9,504 bases of DNA from Candidatus Saccharimonadota bacterium. Lineage in GTDB: Bacteria; Patescibacteriota; Saccharimonadia; UBA4664. The position numbers were made by a program, and so were the translations under genes. How positions within the stretch are numbered: the first letter of the stretch is position 1; every line of letters starts with the position of its first letter. The stretch covers positions 1-9,504 of the forward strand of contig JAQZBT010000039.1 of assembly GCA_029237755.1 (NCBI GenBank), given 5' to 3'. Under the pieces are notes generated by a model. It was not told the DNA's origin. It searched no databases and saw nothing but the letters and a program-made list of their open reading frames with translations. Shown piece by piece: positions 5,612 to 9,504 of the stretch.

Positions 5612-6052
5612 ATGTTACCTAACGCACCGTCGAGCCCGCGATTCGAGATAGCTTATTACCGCGCTTTGACCGGCGGTGTTGCCAGCGTAGGCCTGGCGGT
5701 GGTGGGGCTGGTGTTCGTTCCTGCCCTGCATCCTTGGCTCCCCCTGTTGCTGGCAAATGCGGGCCTGATGTTTGTGATGGCTGAAAAATTACGCAATGGC
5801 AGTGCCAACGCGTGGGCGACACTTACGGGTGTGACGGCCTGGAAGGCCGCTATATGGATAGTTGTGGGAATATCAGATCTCACTGCTCCCGGAGAGATAT
5901 TCCCAATGGCTTCAGCATTGTATCTGCCGATGGGCCTAAACAAGTTGGTTGAGCTCGGTATATATTTCGCTGCAATGCCAAGTTTGCGCCGCTCCAAGCG
6001 GGCTAAACCGGCAAGACCGGCCAGCAATGTGAGCTCTGACCAGGCGCAGTAA
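5612..6052 (+). CDS. Small four-helix membrane protein of unknown function
   Basis: A 146-aa integral membrane protein that I cannot assign to a named family. Four hydrophobic segments are visible at about 19-39, 42-57, 68-87 and 96-121, with short connecting loops. A short N-terminal tail rich in proline and serine precedes them. A basic, Ala/Pro/Ser-rich tail (RRSKRAKPARPASN) follows them and by the positive-inside rule probably lies in the cytoplasm. Tryptophan and glycine are frequent in the helices. The ATG at 5612 is chosen because it sits 6 nt after a perfect TATAAT, indicating a leaderless transcript. The frame is open upstream to 5519, but that part would lie before the promoter. It is monocistronic, ending in a strong hairpin. 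Confidence 0.72.
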   Translation: MLPNAPSSPRFEIAYYRALTGGVASVGLAVVGLVFVPALHPWLPLLLANAGLMFVMAEKLRNGSANAWATLTGVTAWKAAIWIVVGISDLTAPGEIFPMASALYLPMGLNKLVELGIYFAAMPSLRRSKRAKPARPASNVSSDQAQ

Positions 6053-6082
6053 GTAGGCCCCGGCGAATTGCCGGGGCCTACT
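6052..6082. terminator. Perfect 13-bp hairpin between convergent genes
   Basis: AGTAGGCCCCGGC (6052-6064) and GCCGGGGCCTACT (6070-6082) are perfectly complementary around the 5-nt loop GAATT. The hairpin begins at the last base of the membrane protein stop codon and ends 7 nt before the stop of the secreted-protein gene, so it can serve both strands. No T-tract follows on either strand, as with the hairpin at 3176-3217. Confidence 0.7.
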
Positions 6083-6089
6083 GCTCTGA

Positions 6090-6455
6090 TTAGTTGTGCT
6101 CTTCGCAGGCCACGCGCGCGCCGCTGTAGCGGGTAGCGGCGGGCAGGTAGACCCAGCCTTCACCGGCGCTCCAGGAAACGAAGGTGACACCGGTATTGGC
6201 ATTCCAGCATTTGCCGGCGTAGCCCAGACGGTTCCACACGTAGTGCGGCTGGAAGTACCGGGTGTAGCCGATGCCCAGGTTGTAGTAGCCTCCGCCATAG
6301 ACCTTGAAGTTCATGACCCGTTCGGACCACGGCACGTTGTGGACCTGCGGTATTCCGTAATAGGCGGCATCGGCCGGTGCGGCGCCGGCCACGCTGGCGG
6401 CGATCAGCATAGCGGTCGCAGCTACCGACCCAAGGACTTTCTTAACGACTTTCAT
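6090..6455 (-). CDS. Small secreted aromatic-rich protein of unknown function
   Basis: A 121-aa exported protein that I do not recognise. The signal peptide is clear: a basic MKVVKK start, an Ala/Val-rich core, and a signal peptidase I site after ADA (residue 30, mature protein beginning AYYG). The mature 91 residues are rich in Tyr, Trp, Phe and Gly (YGGGYYNLGIGYTRYF, VSWSAGEGWVYLP). Exactly two cysteines, C83 and C117, probably form a disulfide outside the membrane. The ATG at 6455 is chosen because GAGGGG stands 7 nt upstream and the signal peptide begins there. The frame is open further upstream, but that segment is not protein-like. No anchor or sorting motif is visible, so it is probably released or loosely surface-bound. 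Confidence 0.8.
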   Translation of the reverse strand: MKVVKKVLGSVAATAMLIAASVAGAAPADAAYYGIPQVHNVPWSERVMNFKVYGGGYYNLGIGYTRYFQPHYVWNRLGYAGKCWNANTGVTFVSWSAGEGWVYLPAATRYSGARVACEEHN

Positions 6456-6461
6456 AATCAG

Positions 6462-6483
6462 ACCCCTCGTAATATCGAGGAGC
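6462..6483 (-). promoter_or_regulatory. Hairpin/palindrome covering the ribosome-binding site of the secreted-protein gene
   Basis: On the minus strand GCTCCTCG, loop ATATTA, and CGAGGGGT can form an 8-bp stem (six Watson-Crick, two G-U) whose 3' arm contains the Shine-Dalgarno GAGGGG. If the transcript includes both arms, the ribosome-binding site would be partly masked. If transcription starts inside the 5' arm, the element may be a DNA operator (CCTCG-N6-CGAGG). Confidence 0.35.
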
Positions 6484-6512
6484 ATTATGCGATTCCGTAA
6501 AAGCATTTGAAG
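6484..6512 (-). promoter_or_regulatory. Candidate promoter of the secreted-protein gene
   Basis: On the minus strand CATAAT (6484-6489) is preceded by CTTCAA (6507-6512) at exactly 17 nt. The -10 is good and the -35 weak. It predicts a transcription start near 6477, about 20 nt before the ATG. Confidence 0.4.
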
Positions 6513-6560
6513 CAGACGTAACTCCGGAAAAATGCTGGTGCGCTCTGACGCAATTGACAT

Positions 6561-6597
6561 TAATGCCTAACGTGTACGTTTGTGCTTTGCTAATGCC
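6561..6597. repeat. Two TAATGCC direct repeats flanking an imperfect palindrome
   Basis: TAATGCC occurs at 6561-6567 and 6591-6597, exactly 30 bp apart (about three helical turns). Between them AACGT-GT-ACGTT (6569-6580) is a 12-bp inverted repeat. The block lies between the Nudix stop and the secreted-protein promoter. Significance is uncertain. Otherwise I see nothing coding in 6456-6603. Confidence 0.3.
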
Positions 6598-6603
6598 AAT
6601 ACT

Positions 6604-7149
6604 CTAGCCGGAAAGGCGGTCCCGGCCGCCGTTCTCGTACCAGTGTTGAAGCGCCACTAACGCCTCACGCACATTGGGGAAGCTGTCGGCGAGAGCTTCC
6701 GGCGGAATATTCATGACATCGTGCCACTCCAGCGCTTCAACGTCATCGTCGGGGTGCGGCTCGCCGGAGCGCAGACGGCCGACGAAGACGAGACTGAGCG
6801 TGTGGCTGCCTTCCACGCCGTACTGGTCGGGGAAGCTGCCGATATAGTCGAGCAGGTCGAGGTCGGTGAGTCCGGTCTCCTCCTCGATTTCGCGGAGGGC
6901 AGCCTTCTCGGCCGATTCGCCGGGATTAATGAAACCGCCGGGGAGGCTATACGTACCTTGGGAGGGTTCGATCGCGCGACGGGTGAGGAGGACCTGGTGC
7001 TTGGCGTTGAGCAGGGCCATGCCGGTAGCGGCCGCCAAGTTCTCAAACCAGGAGGCGTGGCAGTTGGTACAGGTGCGGTGGAAGTCGCGGTAAGGGCCCA
7101 GCTTGTGGCTGCAATAGGGGCAGTATTGGTAATGCTCGGTCGCTTTCAC
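6604..7149 (-). CDS. Zinc-ribbon Nudix hydrolase (ADP-ribose/NADH pyrophosphatase-like)
   Basis: A 181-aa protein with an N-terminal zinc ribbon (C10-P-Y-C13 and C27-T-N-C30) and a Nudix domain. The box is complete at residues 72-94: G-x5-E-x7-REIEEETGL, preceded by TYSLPG. The ribbon-plus-Nudix layout recalls NADH pyrophosphatase NudC, but NudC's SQPWPFPxS motif is absent, so an ADP-ribose or other nucleoside-diphosphate substrate is equally possible. The GTG start at 7149 overlaps the leuS TGA in the tetranucleotide GTGA, indicating translational coupling to leuS. The TAG stop is followed by a 148-nt gap to the secreted-protein start. Confidence 0.9.
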   Translation of the reverse strand: MKATEHYQYCPYCSHKLGPYRDFHRTCTNCHASWFENLAAATGMALLNAKHQVLLTRRAIEPSQGTYSLPGGFINPGESAEKAALREIEEETGLTDLDLLDYIGSFPDQYGVEGSHTLSLVFVGRLRSGEPHPDDDVEALEWHDVMNIPPEALADSFPNVREALVALQHWYENGGRDRLSG

Positions 7150-7823
7150 GGGCGGACGACGAAGTTGACGAGCTTGCGGGGGACAACGATCGTTTTAATG
7201 ATCTGCACGCCGTGGAGGTGCTTGGCGACGTTGTCATCGGCCTTGGCGACTTCCTTGACCTCCTCTTCGGTGGCATCGGCAGCCACGAGCACTTGGCCGC
7301 GGAGCTTGCCGTTGACCTGGACGGCGACGGTGACGACGTCATCTTTAATGAGCTCAGGGTCGTAAGCGGGCCAGGGGGCGACGTGGACGGAGCCATCGTT
7401 GCCGGCCTGCTCCCAGAGTTCTTCCGAGATGTGCGGGGTGGCGGGAGCGAGGAGCAGGATGAGGGTGCGGACGGTGCGCTGGGCCAGGTCGGCATTGGCG
7501 GGATCGGTCAGAGCAGCCTTGGTCTTGGAGTCGGTGAGGAAGTTGACGTACTCCATGAGAGCACTAACGGTCGTATTGAAGCGCAGCTCGTGGAAGTCGT
7601 CGTGGACCTTCTTGATGGTCTTGTGGGTGGCGCGGTCGACGAGCGTGGCGAAGGTGCCGTCAGGGGTGCCGGTGGGAGTGTCGTTGGCGATGAGGTCTTG
7701 GGCGAGGGTCCAGGTGCGGTAGAGGAAGCGCGAGACGCCGTTGAGGCGCTCGTCGGACCAGGGCGTAGTCTCGTCGAAGGGGGCCATGAACATTATGTAG
7801 AGGCGGAAGGAGTCGGCGCCGTG
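7146..7823 (-). CDS. leuS: Leucyl-tRNA synthetase, C-terminal part in a shifted frame (anticodon-binding and C-terminal domains)
   Basis: This frame resumes LeuRS homology at HGADSFRLYIMFMAPFDETTPWSDE, the segment that directly follows the KMSKS loop. It continues through the helical anticodon-binding domain (SRFLYRTWTLAQDL, TPHISEELWEQAG, HVAPWPAYD) and the C-terminal domain (VAVQVNGKLRGQVLV...VQIIKTIVVPRKLVNFVV), ending in a TGA at 7146-7148. It has no start of its own with a ribosome-binding site. The first ATG in this frame is at 7793, already inside the conserved core. It belongs with the 7660-9504 reading frame but is displaced by one base, with the intervening KMSKS-bearing segment absent. 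The stop overlaps the GTG of the next Nudix gene. Confidence 0.88.
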   Translation of the reverse strand, partial: HGADSFRLYIMFMAPFDETTPWSDERLNGVSRFLYRTWTLAQDLIANDTPTGTPDGTFATLVDRATHKTIKKVHDDFHELRFNTTVSALMEYVNFLTDSKTKAALTDPANADLAQRTVRTLILLLAPATPHISEELWEQAGNDGSVHVAPWPAYDPELIKDDVVTVAVQVNGKLRGQVLVAADATEEEVKEVAKADDNVAKHLHGVQIIKTIVVPRKLVNFVVRP

Positions 7824-9504
7824 CAGCGTAGGGTTCGGGGGTGGGCACGAGACCCTCGTCGTAGAGGAACTGGTGCCAGAAGCGTGAGTAGAGCAGGTGG
7901 AGGGTGGTGTGCTCCATGCCGCCGAGGTAGAGGTCGACCGGGCCCCAGTACTTGAGCTTGTTGGGGTCGGCGAAAGCTTTGTCGTTTTTGGGGTCGGTGT
8001 AGCGCAGCCAGTACCAGGAGGACCCGGCCCAGTTGGGCATGGTGTCGGTCTCGCGCTTGGCGTCGCCGCCGCAAGCCGGGCACTTGGTGTTGACCCAATC
8101 TTCGATGGCGGCGAGAGGTGACTCACCGGAGTCGGTGGGCTCGTAGTGCTCCACGTCGGGCAGCGTGACGGGGAGCTGGTCGGCGGGCACTGGCACGACG
8201 CCGTCCTTGGGGCAGTGGATGACGGGGATGGGCTCGCCCCAGTAATGCTGGCGGGAGAAGATCCAGTCGCGCAGCTTGTACTGGGTGGTGCCGCTGCCAA
8301 CGCTCTGGTCGTAGAGGTGCTTCACGATGGCTTTTTTGGCCTCGGCCGATGTGAGGCCGTCGAACTTACCTGAGTTGATCAAGACACCTTCATCGGTCAT
8401 CGGTTGGTTCATCACCAGGGTCTTGAAGTAGTAGGCGTGGATACCGTCATGGAGCATGCCGGCAACCTGGTCGGCCGGGTGCCACTCCACCTCAAATTTG
8501 TCGACTTCCCCGTCGTCGAGCTCGACCTTATCCTGTTTGTCGCTGGCGAGTTCGAACAATAGCCCGGTGGTTTGGGTAAAGACATTGTGGTTTTTGGTGT
8601 TGGAGTAGAAGTGACCGAATCCGGGTACAGGAGAGGCTTTTACCAGCTTGATGTCCGTGTAACCGGTCTCTTCTCGAATTTCGCGGCGGGCGGCGGTTTC
8701 GGCGTCTTCGCCGTCGTTGACCGTCCCGCCGATGAGCATGTTGCCGCCGTGGCGCTCCCGCCGCGGTCCCCAGTTGAGCACGATGATCTCGTTGGTCTTG
8801 GGATTGCGCACGGCTGAGATGACCGAGGTTTTCTTGATCTCGTCCGGCTTGGGTTGGCCAAAGGTGGGAGCGATAACGTCGATGATGGGCAATTTGTGGG
8901 CCTTGGCAAAGGCAAAGTCTCGCTCGTCGTGGGCCGGGACCGACATGATGGCGCCGGTGCCGTAGCCGGCCAGCACGTAGTCGGCGACCCAGACCGGCAT
9001 GCGCTCGCCAGTGATGGGGTTCTTGGCGTATGAGCCGGTGAAGACGCCGGTCTTGGGGCGGTCTTCGGCCTGACGGTCGAGCTCGGTTTGGGTCTGGACG
9101 CGCTGGAAGTACTCCTGCATGGAGGAGTGCTGGTCCTTGGTGGTGATAGCCGGTACGGCCGGGTGCTCCGGTGCGAGGACCAGGAAGGTGGCGCCACCGA
9201 GGGTATCGGGGCGGGTGGTGAAGACGGTGATGGTCTGGTCGGCGACTTTGAAGTCGATCTCTGCTCCCTCGCTGCGGCCGATCCAGTTAATCTGCTGGTC
9301 GGCGATGCGCGGTGGGTAGTCGACAGTCTTGAGTCCTTCGATGAGGCGGTCCGCGTACTTAGTGATGCCGAGCATCCACTGCTTGAGCAACTTCTTTTCG
9401 ACGGGAGTGCCGCAACGCTCGTGGACACCGTTGACTACCTCTTCGTTGGCCAGACCGGTCTTCTCCTTGGGGCACCAGTTGATCGGCATCTCGGCCTGGT
9501 AGGC
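7660..9504 (-). CDS. leuS: Leucyl-tRNA synthetase, N-terminal/central part with a Nudix domain inside the editing domain (5' end outside window)
   Basis: LeuRS charges tRNA-Leu. The HIGH motif lies beyond the right edge. The visible part starts AYQAEMPINWCP, with KKLLKQWMLGITKYADRL next. The CP1 editing domain shows FTTRPDTLGGATFLVLAPEHP and GYGTGAIMSVPAHDERDF with the conserved editing aspartate. A Nudix domain is inserted at about 8410-8826, with a full G-x5-E-x7-REIREETGY box at 8659-8727. Editing-domain sequence then resumes (DEGVLINSGKFDGL), followed by LRDWIFSRQHYWGEPIPVIHC, CPACGG, ETDTMPNWAGSSWYWLRY and GGMEHTTLHLLYSRFWHQFLYDEG. Homology stops after PTPEPYA near 7825. The last roughly 55 residues to the stop at 7660 are an Arg/Pro/His-rich out-of-frame read-through, not LeuRS. 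Whether this is a broken gene or a sequence error cannot be told here. Confidence 0.9.
   Translation of the reverse strand, partial: AYQAEMPINWCPKEKTGLANEEVVNGVHERCGTPVEKKLLKQWMLGITKYADRLIEGLKTVDYPPRIADQQINWIGRSEGAEIDFKVADQTITVFTTRPDTLGGATFLVLAPEHPAVPAITTKDQHSSMQEYFQRVQTQTELDRQAEDRPKTGVFTGSYAKNPITGERMPVWVADYVLAGYGTGAIMSVPAHDERDFAFAKAHKLPIIDVIAPTFGQPKPDEIKKTSVISAVRNPKTNEIIVLNWGPRRERHGGNMLIGGTVNDGEDAETAARREIREETGYTDIKLVKASPVPGFGHFYSNTKNHNVFTQTTGLLFELASDKQDKVELDDGEVDKFEVEWHPADQVAGMLHDGIHAYYFKTLVMNQPMTDEGVLINSGKFDGLTSAEAKKAIVKHLYDQSVGSGTTQYKLRDWIFSRQHYWGEPIPVIHCPKDGVVPVPADQLPVTLPDVEHYEPTDSGESPLAAIEDWVNTKCPACGGDAKRETDTMPNWAGSSWYWLRYTDPKNDKAFADPNKLKYWGPVDLYLGGMEHTTLHLLYSRFWHQFLYDEGLVPTPEPYAARRRLLPPLHNVHGPLRRDYALVRRAPQRRLALPLPHLDPRPRPHRQRHSHRHP
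8410..8826 (-). other. Nudix domain inserted within the LeuRS CP1 editing domain
   Basis: About 139 residues starting SVISAVRNPKTNEIIVLNWG and ending near HAYYFKTLV have the length and order of a complete Nudix fold: a first beta strand, a glycine-rich strand (MLIGG), the catalytic box with all canonical Glu/Arg positions, then the aromatic and acidic C-terminal part (FEVEWHPADQV). LeuRS sequence is present directly on both sides in the same frame (FAKAHKLPIIDVI before, TDEGVLINSGKFDGL after). The boundaries are estimated by eye. Confidence 0.85.

Noticed and set aside
7660..7845. Programmed ribosomal frameshift joining the two leuS frames
   Set aside because: No slippery heptamer or downstream structure is evident, and a frameshift would not restore the missing KMSKS segment, so a deletion or sequence error is the simpler reading.
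1..9504. CRISPR arrays, tRNA/rRNA genes, insertion sequences or prophage genes
   Set aside because: I saw no regularly spaced repeats, no tRNA-like cloverleaf or T-loop sequence in the intergenic gaps, and no transposase, integrase or phage-like proteins.

Overview
The window is bacterial, fairly GC-rich and read with the standard genetic code (TAA, TAG and TGA all end recognisable genes). The set smc, DUF177-rpmF-nusB-Nudix-rnc and leuS with a Nudix domain, the compact overlapping genes, a cysteine-free L32 and leaders that are very short or absent suggest a small-genome Patescibacteria/CPR bacterium, with Saccharibacteria (TM7) as my best guess. This placement is inferred from gene content, not from a search.

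Layout: (1) 1-1115, minus: N-terminal third of the SMC chromosome-condensation ATPase, running off the left edge. (2) 1116-1295: divergent intergenic region with a candidate promoter for each side and a hairpin-rich leader for the next gene. (3) 1296-3152, plus: complete GT35-type alpha-glucan phosphorylase (618 aa). (4) 3153-3235: convergent gap with a terminator-like hairpin. (5) 3236-5541, minus: a compact operon of DUF177 (YceD-like), rpmF (L32), nusB, a Nudix hydrolase and rnc, joined by overlaps or gaps of 6 to 21 nt. It combines ribosome biogenesis, antitermination and rRNA processing. (6) 5542-5611: divergent promoter region with a perfect 16-bp palindrome. (7) 5612-6052, plus: small four-helix membrane protein, probably translated from a leaderless mRNA. 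(8) 6052-6082: perfect 13-bp hairpin shared by convergent genes. (9) 6090-6455, minus: small secreted, aromatic-rich protein of unknown function. (10) 6456-6603: intergenic region with small repeats. (11) 6604-9504, minus: leuS (leucyl-tRNA synthetase, 5' end beyond the right edge) followed with a 4-nt overlap by a zinc-ribbon Nudix hydrolase.

The most striking points are in leuS. A complete Nudix domain with an intact catalytic box sits inside the CP1 editing domain. Downstream, the segment that should carry the KMSKS loop is absent and the reading frame changes at the same point, near 7821-7830. That is either a real internal deletion or an assembly/consensus error. With two standalone Nudix genes the window holds three Nudix domains in 9.5 kb. 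I see no tRNA, rRNA, CRISPR array, insertion sequence or attachment site.
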